A stretch of DNA of 64,000 bases, from contig CAADRB010000002.1 of the NCBI GenBank assembly GCA_900708905.1, positions 1,321,841 through 1,385,840 of the forward strand, given 5' to 3'. Of the stretch, positions 28,701 to 43,700 are shown piece after piece. Origin of the DNA: Hymenolepis diminuta (lineage: Eukaryota > Platyhelminthes > Cestoda > Cyclophyllidea > Hymenolepididae). Made by a program: the position numbers and the translations under genes. The notes under the pieces were generated by a model, which did not search any database, was not told the DNA's origin, and worked only from the letters and a program-made list of their open reading frames with translations. Each line of letters starts with the position of its first letter. Positions within the stretch are counted from its first letter, which is position 1.

Positions 28701-31700
28701 AGGTTTTACAACTTTTAATCAGAGGGAAATATCTAATTCGTGGGAAGAGAAAGATGGTTTAATTTTAGTTCAAGAAATAGGAACAGTGCAAATGAGAGGA
28801 ATCAGAACGATCTTAGTTCATCTGAGCTCCATAAATAGCATAAAATAGTTTTCATTCTTAATTTTAAATTTCATCGTCATCTTCTTCATATAAAAACTGA
28901 ACAACATGATTACATGTAATTTTGTTTTACATAATTTTACCGCATCTATCTACTGAACAAAGAAGCCTACAAGTTAGTAAACCATTTTGAGATTGTGGTG
29001 ATCATCTTCTCATCTCACTTTCATTTGCAAAGAATCGATGACATCGAGGATTCAAATAACTATAATTCCCCTTTTACACATACCTTTCAATTGTGGTTAT
29101 ATTTCGATGATGCGATGAATGGACCTCTTTATAGAATTTATAACCCAAATATCATCTTTTTCCTCACCGAACACCTGTTCAGCATCCCTCTGGGGTTGTC
29201 CTTGTTAATTGTTTATGCGTGCAAATTTTGAAGTAGTCATCTTAGGTAGGTGGAATCTAAATAGCATTCTTGTCGGTATACGATCTTTTCTTTGAAAACC
29301 TGGCCATAGTTTTATAATTCATCCTTACAATTGTATAGCAGGGTCTCTTAAGTGGGCTTTTTCAGCTACCATTTTAAAACTTCTTTCTCATTGTTGAATA
29401 GGCCTAGAATCATCTGCGTAACAGCCTTTTTCGTTTACCTGAGGATGAAGAACAGTAAATAAACCTTAAGGAATTGGCTTGCTGAAATTTTCTGGTAGCT
29501 TCTCTTGAATTTTAGTCAAGAACATGTTTGATCTGAGAATCGGCCCTAGTCCCACTGGTCTTAGTGATATTACTTTTTGCACCATTATCGGTCAGAGATG
29601 TATAATTCACTAAAGAGTCAGTGTAGGCAAAAGAGCTCACTCCATTAATTTTTATGGGATCTATTAACATAAATTTCCCTTTACAAATTAAAGAAAATAT
29701 TTAATATTGACTAAAAGTTTAATTAGCCCATCTGTTCGATAAAAAGCTTACTTAATTGCTAGTTTAAAATACGAATTGAACATGGAGATGTGTAACGTAT
29801 AATAGTACATTTACTGAGAGCAGAGGAAAGAAAATGACTTTTCGTCCCAGAAATGACATAACTTCATGATTAATGAGATGTTCAAATTGAATCAGACGCT
29901 ATAGTAACCTCCTTCTTCCCATAATTATGCGTCTTTCGCACATTAGTTTCAACTATTAATTAACTGAATAAGCATGTTTCAGTACCCACTTATTTTTTAT
30001 TCTTTTTTGAATGCCTATTTTCTAGCTTAATTAATATTTTAATCAAAAAATACCGGTGACAGTAAATTTTAGTAGATGTAATGAAACGAAAATGATTTTG
30101 CTTATACACTTCATACATAAATTACATAAACTTTATTTAAATAGTGTTTGCCGAAGCCATCACTATTTTTAATACCTGGTTTTTATGGCTGAAAAGTAGC
30201 TCTTTTAATTTATTCCTTGCCAGCATTTTCTGACTTTAATTTATTTTATTCAACTGAGCAAAATTTTATTCACATTCTTATTGATAAATAATCTTGCATA
30301 AATTTCAAATAGCAAAATCAACATGTGGTCAAAATCTTTTCTCCAGATAATTATTGTCCCATGTTCCAAATTCAATGAAAACAGATAAATAATAGACCAA
30401 AACAGTTGTCTCATTTTCTTGTCGGAAATATGATCGAATAAAAAGTATTTTGAACGCACTCTTAATGTTGCCCTCTAAACGATATATTTGATTATTATCC
30501 TATTGGATGATTCCGCAGCCTCATTGGTCAATCGGTATTGAACCAATCAAGAACGCGAAGTAAACTTGTCAGTAGTAACGAAGAAATATGAGACCTCTTA
30601 GGTAGTAATGCCCTCCACAATGAAGGCTATTTCCGCCCCTAAATGTCCGAATTCATCTGGGACTAAGTCCCCTAAAAAACTTCGCTTCAGTGAGTCATTA
30701 TCTTTACAATGATTTTTTTGTAGACTATTCAAATTTTATTTGAACACTCGCAAACTGATATTTAATTTTTTGTATTAATTTTTTTCTCCATTTTCAACTC
30801 ATATTGATTACCGTTAAGAAGAATATTATGGGTACTTATTGATAAGTCTTTTACATTTGTTTTACTTCTCGAGACTTTTTGGGTTGGCCTGAGCAAGAAT
30901 GGTCTGACAGCACGTGAGTACTAGATTTGATCCTAAAAATGACTCTTGATTCCACGTCAATCAAAGTTGTTAGCTCTGGGGCAAGATCAGAATATTAGAC
31001 GCTTTATTTCCTTACAATATAGCGTCAATTCGATGAGAAGTATCAGTTGCAATTTGTATTCATGATACAAATTGGATGAGAAAATATGCTTCCCCTAAAT
31101 CATATGGAATTTGTAACCCTTGATAAAGATCAGTGCCAATTTGTTCAAAAGGCATTTTAGGATTGAGATGGTTGGGTTCGCTGAGTTCTCTTCTGCTTAG
31201 ATTTGAAGAACGTCATTAAAGTGAATGAGAATTTGTAACTATGTTCATTGAGATTTTGGTACCAACATTATTAGACATCGTAATTTCCGTTCGCACAAGT
31301 TTTCAAATTTCAGTGGCTGCACCTCTTCCATTTTTATAAGTGCTTAATTGAGATAAGCTAATATCGTGACTTTAAAGTCCAAACAATGTCTGACAAATTC
31401 CCACATTATTTGTGGTAGAAATTGAAAATGGTTGACTGCTATCATGGCAGAATTTTTTATTGAGTAATGTAGACCGACGAAACCGGGGTTTCAACTGTGT
31501 TCACAGTTTCAGAGTAATCCTTTCCTTTTTTAATGTTGTCATTGGTTGGTTTTGGTCTTATTTCAAACTATAATCTTTTGGATTGGTAAATATTTGTATT
31601 TTTCACCTTAGGTAAAATTGTGTTCCGTCACGAGCGCACTACGAATGCTCACATTTCAGTGACTCTACTTTTCACCAGCAATAGCACACATTCACAAATT

Positions 31701-34700
31701 CGGATATATAGAGTATATCGATCATTTATTTTTCTGTGTTTTTGTGGCCTCACTGTTTTCTCTTTGTGGGAGATGTTTTTTGCATTCAATCTTTCTGGAC
31801 AAAGGTATAAAGGATAGAGAATCGAAATTTGCTCATTATCGTATCCAGTATAAAAATTAACTTTTCTTTGGCGTCCTGTTTGAGAATGATCCATGTTTGA
31901 GCATTTTTAACATGTATCTGAATTTTAAATTGCCTTCTTTTGAAATTAAAAGCATTTATTTCGGTTTAATTTTGAAATTTTGCTCTCCGTTTTTTCTTCC
32001 AAGGAACTATTCCTTACATTACTTTCGAATAATTCTTATTAAATTTTATCTAATCGTTCTATCTAAACGCAACAGATTTTAAAATCTTCAACTTAAACCT
32101 TTTTTAATTTCTGACAAAATTAATAATTTGTTGGCTAAAGCATTCTCACCATTAAAACTTGGTGACCCATGGCACTTCTAATTTACCATTTTTGAAACTG
32201 AAGAGACTTTAATTAAAATTAGTATTTTTAGTATAATTAAATCTGTATTATTTTAGCCATTCATTTCAAATTAACATTTCCAAGGACTACTTATCATTTT
32301 ATTTGCAAATTCAGGAACATTACCGATATTTCTTCCACAAGCATTCCATTATTTTTAGCGATTTCCTCCTCTTTTTACATTTTGTATTTAACTGAAAACT
32401 GCTTGAAATTTAAATATGTTTTTGTAATATTCTTCTTTAAGTTATATTTAAACTTTGCGAAGGTTAATCTTTCAACATCTTCAAAATCACATCGCATTAA
32501 ACTCCATTATGAAGCCTTCATAATGTGCAAAAGGATTTGGATCTCACTTACTTTATGTCAGGTAAACTTTCAATTGGATGTTTGTATTCATCCACAATAG
32601 ATTCTGTCGAGTTTTATTACTCGATGTAAATGCACCATTTATCTTTAATACCAAATAAAATAAAAGGCCTGCATCCCTCTTTCTTGATAACTTTACTCCA
32701 TGAAGCTGGATGAACGGATATTGAAGTTTCAGTCTAGTCGTTCTTCACTTCGAGTTAAGTGCATTTTCATCTTTACCCCATAACGCCACTTTAAAATTTC
32801 AATATAATACATTCACTGGGTTGTTCGTATATCTTCATGCAACGCCATTTGCTTCAACTTAATTCTTTTAACTAATGTTAAATCTCAAATGTTATTGTTT
32901 TATTAATATTATAATTGCAAAATTTCGTGATATAATGCGAAGTTCTGATTTTGTGACATTTTTTGATGCTAAACTGAGTATTGCTTGAAGACACAATTTT
33001 CGTCCAATAGGATTAACTAATGTCAGCTAGTGATTTAGAGATGTAGCAGAAGTGTACCTTGGGTTCAAAAAAGGTATCGATTTAATACATTCCTAGTAAT
33101 TTGTGCTGTACAGAGGATGTGCTGACTTTACACGGTTTTCATATTTGGGTTCCTCAATATTTCTTCCTTCTTTTAAGCGCCAAGTCTGTTATAAGATATT
33201 GAGTTTTAAAAAAATATAGTGTACTAAAATTATTTTGTTAATTTTCTGAGCCCCTATCCAGAAATTCAATCTTTTATCCTTGACCTACATCACACTCATT
33301 TAAATTTTCTCACATTTATTTGAAAATCGAAAGCGCGTAAAGGATTATTATTGGATTTGTATGGTTATGCCAAAAATAAGAAATTTTCAAAATAGTTTCC
33401 GGCTTTACAGTTCATCTATTATAATTTGTCGCGTGTGGTACATTTAATTACTTTATCATCGTACCCATCAAAAATGACCCCTGATTGAACTGCTGTGAAA
33501 TGGATCGGTATCCATTATTTGGACATTGCACCTTTTAATTTGCATCCGTGTTGTAGTTAGTCTGTATTTATATATCCCCAAACTGTTCTGAGCTCTCCTT
33601 TGTTGCCTAATTACGTTTTCTAAGCATAATTCTCAGCTACAAAATCCGCTTAGACATTCTCATTGTCATTTTCTCTAAAATTTGTTTTCACTTGGAATCC
33701 GTAGTGCTTGTGATAAAGTTCCTAATTTAACATTCAGTTCAAAGCTGATTATCCATGGGGTTTTTATTTACCAACTTTACCTTGAATGATAATTGAATAT
33801 GGTCAGGAGAATATGTTAACTTATCCCATTTAGGAGAGGATTTATTCTCTAATATAGTGGTGCCAGTGGCTTGGGTCCAGAGAAGAATGAAAAAATTATG
33901 GCCAGTCTCTTTTTCGAATAATCCCTTTCTATGCACTCCAGCACTGGAATTTTTTATCGACTTTTTTGTGGGAAGAATATGCCGTTTTATGTTTTTTTGG
34001 AGTAGTTTAAGTCACCTCAGAGCCCTCCTAATAAAAATTTCCTCAATTGGTACTTCGTTTGTTGAGTAACTCTGCAGAATACATGGAAACTAACCGTCTA
34101 TAAGGATATCCAATTGTTTTAATAAGGTTAGACTGTTTCAAATAATCGACAAGTTTGAAATTCCGTTGTTTAAGCGCAAAGAAAGTGATGGTTTATTACA
34201 GAAATACGTCTTCAGCTCGACGTAAAGACCGCCAAGATCTGTTTTACGTAACTCATGATTACAATTTATGTAATGAATTTCAAGATAGTTTAAGAAATTG
34301 TACATGAATTCCTATATACAATTCGGATTTCAAATGAAATCACATGTTATATGTGTCCCTCTCATGCTACTTAATATAATAATAATAATAATCACTTAAC
34401 CAATATCCGAATTATTTGACTGTGAAAGTAGAGAATTACTTTGTAATCAATCTTTGTTTCATTCATTTGTATGTGATCTGAGGTTTCGAATAAGATTTAC
34501 CATTTAACGAATTGGCTGAGTTTATTGATGACAAACACTTCTGCTTTAATATTATTCCCTTACAATTACTGAATTAAATATGAAATAAGAATTACCTTAA
34601 AAGTTAAAACATTTGTCAATTGCAGTTTTGAACATCCCGTAAAAACTGAAGACCCTTCTCTTTTGCAGAATCACCTCGACATAAACGAGAATATCTAGAG

Positions 34701-37700
34701 CACAAAGGAATTATTTTAAACTTATAACTGGTCATTAAAAGCGGCAATTGGAGCAGTATGGTCTTAGGATTCCTCATCTAATCTTCAATTCGTGCAATTT
34801 GTTTTATTAATAACCATTGCAAATCAAATAACTTCAATAAAGAGTGAAAGAAGAAGGGAGATCGATTTGAAGTAGATAATTAAGTTAGAACATCAAAGAA
34901 GTCCTCTTTATTTGAATTTCGCATGCATTAGATTGGTTAATCATTCAACTTCGACCAATTTGCCTCCATATATAGATAAAAGTGACTCGGTACCTTTTGA
35001 CATTTCTAAAATGAAAGAGTTTGACTGAACACCTGCGCAACTTCGAAGAGTAGGTTCACTAACTTCAAATCAGTTCACAGCATCAAACTGAATGATTTTT
35101 TTATTTGAATTATTGCGCTGTTTCGACGAGTGTTAGAATATGTTTAAACCTGATTTTGGTTTGTGTAATTTATTTTTATTTGCGAATTTTCTTTTCCTAG
35201 GCTAAGCCAAAATGAATTATCGAGAAGACGAAAGATTCTTTTGTTACATAAACCACTTAGATCATCAATAAAGCTAATCATTTATTTTCTTTTCAAGTAT
35301 TAATTTCCCTTGAATTCTTGACGTTACAGTAACGAATTTCCTAACGATTTGTAATTTTGGCTTTCCTGGAATTTCAGCTGCCAAAGAGACAGATTTTTTT
35401 GGTGAATTTCAAGCGTTTCCATTAACTTGGCAGAGTTCAGTTTGTATACAGTTAGTTATATGCTGATAAGTGGAAGAAAATCTACCTTTCTGCAGGTTCT
35501 AGTAAAACCCTCCTTTTTCTCACTCCTCGAAATTAAAAATATTTTTTAACCCTGCCCTAATGTTTCGCTATTTACATCGCTATACATATTTAAACGTCTC
35601 ATGCAGAACTAATGAATGAATAGAATATGTTATAAATAAATTAATGCGATTTCAACCCTCTTATTACTAGAAGATACACGATTTTACCTCTTACTGGGAT
35701 ATTCACAGTATTAAGCTGCTATCTGCATGATCAGGGACGGCTGAAACCCATCGCAGAGCCGCTAACTTGACAGCCCCACTTTACTCTAATGTATGAAGAC
35801 GGGAAAGTAACTGACTGTGTAAACTGAGTAAATAAGGAAAAGAGGCTATTTTTGCGTATAATAAGATGTTAACACATGACCGATCGGTATTGAGATCAGC
35901 AGACGTTTTCAAAATTAATGACGGTAAAATGCAAAGTTAATAATGAGGGTCATTTGTAGGTCTGGATCACCAAAATGGTAGCAAATGTATTTTACATGTT
36001 ACCATTAACCCAGTTCCCTTATAATCTCTTGAGCTCTATTATGTCAATGAGAATGGGCTGACGAAACTTTCTGTTTTCTCATAAAATTTACTTATTAGGA
36101 GAAGATTTTCCTACTCCGCTGATCATTCTACCAAAAAATATCCACTTATGATGAATACACACCTTTCTGGTAGGCGGCAGAATTGCATATTTTCGATGTC
36201 CTGAACAGAATTCATAAAATTCGCCAGAATTTTATAGAATTCGTTTCCCTTGAACCAGATATTTGAATTTCTGTTCACGTACCTGGGAATGAATTGCGCT
36301 TTGAGTTTGTCTTAGACATTTTGGGCAAACCATATGAGTGATTACCTACGGTTAAACCGTTGTAGGCCTAGCTTTATGTTATTATTATTGGAGTTGAAAT
36401 GAAATATATTTTGTATGCAGAAGAGTGGAGAAGAAAGGACTTTGCACTTGTCGTTCATTAAATAGATCAGTATATTTGTGGTTAATGAAATGGTTTGTGC
36501 ATTGTTTTAGCATGTCATTCATTTGAGAAACGAGGTATCAGGGTAGATTATTTTGATGTGTCAAGTTATCGAAAGTTTACTTTGCCCAAATTCGCCTTTC
36601 TTTACTCCAGTAGGTTGCATACGGAGTCAGGAAATTGGGTATTGTGTAACAGTGTTACAGTTTATATTAATTTAGGAGAACGACTAGATTTTACAATTTT
36701 ATCATGGAGAAATTAGGTAATAAATAAATGGGGAGTTAACTGGTATTCAATTACTTCATCTTAAATCAGAAAGAGTACTCGTGCTTGGTCTTCATAGGAA
36801 ATCACCTTTTTATGTTCCACATTAATTTATGCTTTGATTTAAATTCCTCTCGTCTAATCTACTTCTGTATTTTTGAATCGAAAGTGCAGATCGAATTTTA
36901 GACCATTGGTGCTGGTTTTTCGTTTGAATTACTTATGATATTTACATATTAGTTTTAAAGATTATGATCTTTATCCATTTGATCAAAGGATCATATCGAA
37001 GATACAGAATGGGTCGAAAGAGATAAGTGAAAGTCAAACATCTTGATTTTGAAACCAGGAGTTTCTTCATACCCCGAGTTGTAAATGGTGTTTATTTCCG
37101 TCGAAAACCTTCATCACTTGAGATAGCATTCCGTTCGGTTGGAGTCTGATTTTAAAGGCTATTGAACGAGAGTTCGTGTAAGGGATTGGGTGGCATCATC
37201 GCCCCCCTCCTTGAAGTTACAGAGTTGTTCGTTTTTCTAGGCTAAGATGTGTGGCTAGAACAATTCAACTCCACTCAGATCGATGTAGGTATGCATTTCG
37301 AATTCCCAGGTGTATTCTCTTGCCTTAAACATGCTCCCTCTTTCCTATAAAAAAACATCTCTTGGCCACAAACAGTACAAAAGTCAGTTCCAAGGCATGG
37401 TCTTTCATTTTTGCATGTCCTTCTTTTTATTTTTCCTTAGTGATTTATATATGCTACTCTAACACTTAGTTGTGGATATTCCGTTCATAATACCAAACCT
37501 ATGCATTTTTGCTCCAAAAAGTGAGCAAGTTTAATGACATAATTTTTTATGTAGGAATCAAAAAAAGCGTTTTAGTTATCCTCCCACAGCATAAATGTAA
37601 TTTTAATTGAAGTTTTATCTATTATTCTGACCCTCTAGGGAGTCACATTCATCAATTTCCCACCAAGTTATCTCACTTAATTCTAAATCCCAAAAAAGGC

Positions 37701-40700
37701 TTTACTTTCAATATTTATCTTGGTGACTATCTTTAACATATGGGGACTAATCAAATCTAATAAATTGTATCTAAATTACATTCATCCTCATGTTCCTTTG
37801 CTTCTCTAAAAATAATAATTTTTTAAATTCTTTTATTAATCAATGTTTGTTGTTAATTCTAGGCGAAGACAGTATTGATGAAGGTGTCACCTATCCAGCA
37901 GGCAATTCACAGTATGTACGAACCAAAAGCTCCAATGAAGTCTTCATTAATGGAGATGGTATCAAGGTTAGCAGTCTACTTTTTTCTTTTAAGTAACCCG
38001 TTTAAGTCGTTTTCATATTCCAAATACTGCTTCAGACGCTACGAAGCCCGCTGCCAATTTTGGATGGGTTGCTTAATATTGTATCGGATAGTTATACTAG
38101 CTTGTTGAAACTAAGATCTGAAATGAATTATTAGTAGGATTTAGAACTTTATGGAAATAGTCTACATTATGGAGAATTTGATTTGATGAGAAATCCAGCA
38201 TTAAATATAATCTGGCACAGTCATGCGAAAATTTCAACTGCACTTTCAGTTGTTGACATTTTGGAGTCACCGAAGGGTTGTTGCTGTCAAACTGGGAAAG
38301 ACAGAATACGTGTATTCTTTTTACTTTTTGGTGATGTTAAATATTAATTTCGTAATTTCATCGATTAAATGACAATACTTGATCCAAGCCGAAATTAAAT
38401 AAAATCGAATTGCATTATTTTAAATAGAGCAAAATTGATCTCGGATAATATTAGTTCAATTGATAGCAAAATTTAAGTAAATATAGTAAGGTTACATGAT
38501 ACTTTCTCGCCCAGTAAATAGTCAAGTTAATCTATTTCATTTCTCACTCCAAACTTATTTTACTTCTGAATTTTAGTATACTAAAAATCCCAATTAAATT
38601 TGCGGATTGAGTTTTAGAATTTCTCTAAGTCTGAAATATGTTCATCAAATCTATTAAAATTAATCTTGGAAGCTCGTAATTTTTGGAGGAGGATGGTTTT
38701 ATAAGATTTAAATGTTATCATTATTACCCAAGGGAAAGTCAGAAAAATTTTACTTGCTTTAATGGAGGGAAAGTATTTGAACTCGGGGAGCAGGAAAAGG
38801 TAAAAGTCAGGTAGAAGTAGTTAATGATATCATTTGATATCTGGATGCATTGATTTGTCGTTAAATGTGTTATATTCTTAATGTTTCAACATCCAGATTC
38901 CGTAAGTTATTCCTCATATTCCAGGATGATTTCATATGTATGATATTCAGAGCTTAATGGTTGGTTGATTTAAGTAAAGAATTGCGCGATTTAAATCGAG
39001 TCATTCAATTTAACTTAGGATTGATTCAAACTAGTAAAACAAGAGCTACTTGCATTTTATTGAAGAAAATTAATAAAAAATGCAAGATACAAAATTTCCG
39101 GAGGTTGTATTATTACACGTACTGCCCTTTTTATTTATATCTTTTGATGGGCATCGATTTCATGCAACTCCTTTTTAAGTAAATCTTGCCACGTAAATGA
39201 ATTTCTAATTCATCGGAAGGGTAAAAACTATGAAACTGGAAGCCGCATAATCCGATATTTGCGGTATGCTGACCTTATCTCCACACATAACCAGCGTTTT
39301 ACTCTCTGACTCATATCTTGAGTGAAGTTTTCATAACATTTGCTTGTTTATGATGTGTTAATAAAGCCAATTAATTAGTATTACATCCTCGATTCAATTA
39401 GTTGAGCGAATGCAAACGGTTGTGACACCATCACATTTGAGGTCTACTGAAATACTTTCAGTAGCATCGCATGCAAATATCATTTTATTCAAACGCTCAC
39501 TACTAAATGAAGATTTTTTATCTTTTCAGGCTTCTGGACAACCCCTTAAACGCGCAGATCACGAAAGCAAAGAATTCGAACGAAGTAGAAGCCAGAACAT
39601 CGGTTTTCCTGGTGGTTATGGCGGGCTTGAATGGAATTTCGTACCAGATAACGCTCCCATCTGTCGCAAACCAATCACATCGGGGTGAGTAATTAAAGTG
39701 TACTTATCCATTCTACTATTGGTCATCGATGGCTGCTACACATTAACGACAATACGATGAGTAATCGTCGTGGGTTTGGATGACTACATTCGCTCAAGAC
39801 GTTTTAATTGGCTTTAACTTATATGAACGGCGCGGACGTTTTGCAAAACTCTTATTCTTTGTTTAAGTTCGAAATAACTTGAGTAAAACCCATACGTACA
39901 TTTAGGTCATTCACTTCAATGAACGATTTGGGGTTTCTGGGGTTGTTTTTATCAAATAGTTCGCGTTGAGCAAAGTAATAAGACTACATAATTTTCACAT
40001 AAGTCAGTTTTGATTTCATTTTCAAGGCAATTCGCCATTTATCACGGAATTTTTCTGTCGAAATGTAATTATCACACGATAGCGTTTTAAGGTTAAACAA
40101 ATTGTCAGTCTTCATTCAAATAAGACTAACTGATTTCCATACAAAGTATGTTTCCATGGAATTCACTTTTATGCTATTATCAGTAAATAGTTGTAGTGAA
40201 AAGACAATTAAGTGCGTATGATTTATCACAAAATAATTTTGTTAAGGCTTCCGATTGACCGCACCAAAAATTGTATACGCTTTCAAGACTTTTGATATTT
40301 TACTTTGACACTAGAAAAGTACAGAATTTAAAGTTATTTCACTAATTCAATCGGCATATTAGACTGAGTCTAAAGCCATAAGGCTGTATCTATCATAAGG
40401 ACACAAGCCAATCAACTTTCTTTCTCTCTCACCCTGATTGGCTGCTGTGTGCGCCATGCATCCGCTCAATGATTGGCTCTGAGCCAGTTAATGCCTGTTT
40501 TGGTCGTTTCTTGCATTAATTTCGTGTTTGGAGTAGCATATTCTGCGTAGCCATGGGAATTACCGAACTCTCTGAATCTACCGAGGAAATAAACTCCCTC
40601 CATCTGGAGAAGGAAGAGAAGAAACGTTCTCAGATTGGGTCTACTCATGATAGGTAGGCAAAATACAGTCAATGAAAAATCGATTGTTTGTATGCAGCTG

Positions 40701-43700
40701 ATATCTTATAGCTGATTTCATTCTGTTCATTCTTATGCATATTCCATTCATGAACTCCGAAATATCAGTGTAGTATTTTCAAATGTCAATTTTTCGACGC
40801 TTACTTAAACCCTTCAATAGTTGATTCTCATTTATAAATTCTTTATTTGGAATTCTATAAGATTAACGGTTAAAAAAAGATTCCATATTGTTGTACTACC
40901 GGCTGGTTTAGGTCCTTTTCTTGACTCCTATTGGTTGACATCGGCTATTCGCTTCCCCTCTCCGGATATCCTCCAAGCTGCCCTATAGGTTTATTTTATG
41001 AATATTGGGGCTCAGTTGCTATTATTCAGTCAAGCTTCCGGTTTATAAAGTATTAACCAGTGCGTTCGTTTCAGTTTTAATAAGAAGTGAAAAACTGTAA
41101 GCCTTTTGCGCAGTTTATGTTCTTAAAAGAGGTTGGAAGGGGGGAGTAGCAGGGAGGAAGGGGGCTTGTCATGTCACCAAATGACCAACCTTGTCTGCTC
41201 CTTTGTATTCTATCTCACTGTGTTAATTAGTTGGTGTTTTTTGGGACAAGAGTTAAGTATGTTCTTAAACTGTCCAATTAGGAGGATTTCAAGCTGTTAA
41301 ACACTGTAAAACTTCTTTTACATTTTTTAGAGTCTAAGAAATTATGTACTTTGCCTACGAAACATCCTATTCTCACCAAAAATTTTGGTGATATTCGAAA
41401 TGGGTTTTGATGCTTTTTTATTTTCTTAAATCCAGATGGAAATTGATGTAATGTCTTCAATAAAACATTTGATTGTTAATGCTATCCCAGAAAATTCAAT
41501 AATGTCCTTAATGAATTTCCGGTGTCTTGGTTTTTTGGTTCCGATGTCGCAGTTGTAAATTGTTAAGGTCGCTTAGACCACATATTTTATTGCTTAAAGG
41601 TCACAGTCGTTTCAAGTTAAGTCCCCCTAATCATGATGTAAGGAGAATTTTCAAAATCAGTTCAGTAATTAGGCGACCTTTTCCTTGCTTAAAACGAGTT
41701 TTCGATAAATTATATTTCCAGTTATGGTAAGTGCCACTATGTTTTTATCTTATGTACTTTATTTTGTTCGTTAGAGGCGATCTGCCAAAATGTCAAAGCC
41801 CTGGTTTGTACTATTATATTCTAATATTGTTTGTTAAAGATGAATCTGATCTAATCCTGAATTCTTGCTTATCTATCTATGTGGTATGATAATAACAATA
41901 TCCAAAAGTAGTCAAGGCCATTTATTCGTAAATCCCTTTTAGTGATCAGTTTTGGTCAGTGTTGTTGATCATTGCCATCTTAAATAACCACAGATGGGAT
42001 TTGAATTTCTGATATCTACCGTACTTATCTACTATTGCGAAACTTTACTCAGTTGAGAGAAACTGTTCAAGCATTAAAGTTGCTACCCCATTTACTGTTT
42101 TTAATACAACGACCTACATTTTGGGTTACTAAATAAGATACAATGCTACCCATTGCTTGTTTATCAAACAATAAATATGCCGTGTTGCAATTAGGATAAT
42201 AGTTATATTACTTCACAAGGAAACTTTCAAAGTTCGGTACTTTCCTATATGATGGTGTATGCATTATAAGACCGGATGTTAATAATTTATTTAAGCTATT
42301 TACCGGCATTAGTGAAATATTTGATATCGGTTTAAAATGCTCTAATATTGTAGCTAGTGTCGTATTTTTTGGAAAGTTTCTTGTTAAAGGGACCTTTTTA
42401 AGCAACTATTTTCTCTTTGTATGAATTATCATATTGGTTCTTTAATGTTCAAGTAAAATCCTTTATTTTCTACTGACTTGTGGAAAAAGAAGGAATGAGA
42501 TTGCTCCCAATTTTTAAAAGTAGATAAAAATACTTTTAATTTTTTCCTTATGTTATATATTTTATTTAATAGTAGTTCAATTTGTTTCATTTATCATGTT
42601 TGTGGTTTAGCGGTCACTTTTGAATTAATTTTGAGGAGTAGAAAGTCGGGTGCCTTAAACAATGCTTGATAATTTATTATTTCTTTAATTTTTGGTGTTT
42701 AAAATAAAGAGACTTCCACAGCAGTTTGATCCCGGAAGTCGTATGTCTTTATGCTTCACATGATGAATATATTTCAAACATTTTTATATCTCCGGATGTT
42801 TTCACTCTATTCACTGCTTTTATTTTTTTTAGCAATAATGAGCGGATTACTTTTCCCTGTTGACTTACACGTAGACACCTTTTACTTAGGTGAATTTCAA
42901 GTGTTAGGAAATCTAACACCTTTCTTCCAGTTATGCTCTGTTTTATGATAAGATATACGCTTAATTGGGTGGGATTTTGAAAATGGTCATTTTGATTTCA
43001 CGAATATAACTTTTATGAATTATATGATTGTTAAATTTGGCATCTAAATACCGAGGCACTGACAAACATGTATGTGATTATGTTCACCTGTGAAATGAAG
43101 TTTTAAGTGGAGTAATAAACCTATCTGTGATTCAAATGCCTAGGTGCAAGTGAACAGATCTCCAATTGAACTTTGTCGATCCTGCATTCAATGAACGAAT
43201 ACTTATTCATGGTAAATTGTCGTTCCCACACTCTGAAACTTGCCCTCCTAAAGTTTTATCAAGACCGCTGAATCACCCAATTTGGCTTTCTGTCGTCTCG
43301 TCTTGACAGTCCATCTCTGATTCTGACTGAATCTGCCACATCATAGTTTGACCTTTGCTTGAATTCTGTACATCGTGAGAATTCTCTCGTCTGAATTAGT
43401 CACTGTAATATTTTTTGTTTGTAACTTATGTGCTTAGATGAATCGAGTGTATGTTCCTTAATGGAGAATTTTGTTATTTAGTTTAATGCTTGAGTCAACT
43501 CCCTCTCCAATATTGCAGTGCTGTTGGGTAAGAATACAGCTCGCTCCTATTATTTTAAGTTTTCTCTCGACATAGGATCCGTCTACTTTATTCTTCAGTG
43601 TTCATTTAGATGAGCTAATTACCTAACTCCGTAGTTGAGCATTGACTAAAACATTATTCATCTCAGTTGACGTACCGATGCCGTATACCTTATTAAATTA

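Larger units (their letters stand above)
27143..37862 (+). other. ank: Ankyrin intron, 10.7 kb (longest)
   Basis: Houses the candidate internal promoter and first exon A (30499-30689), a dispersed-repeat copy (34830-34936) and an (AAT)n run near 34375-34392. Otherwise AT-rich without recognised genes. Confidence 0.7.
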
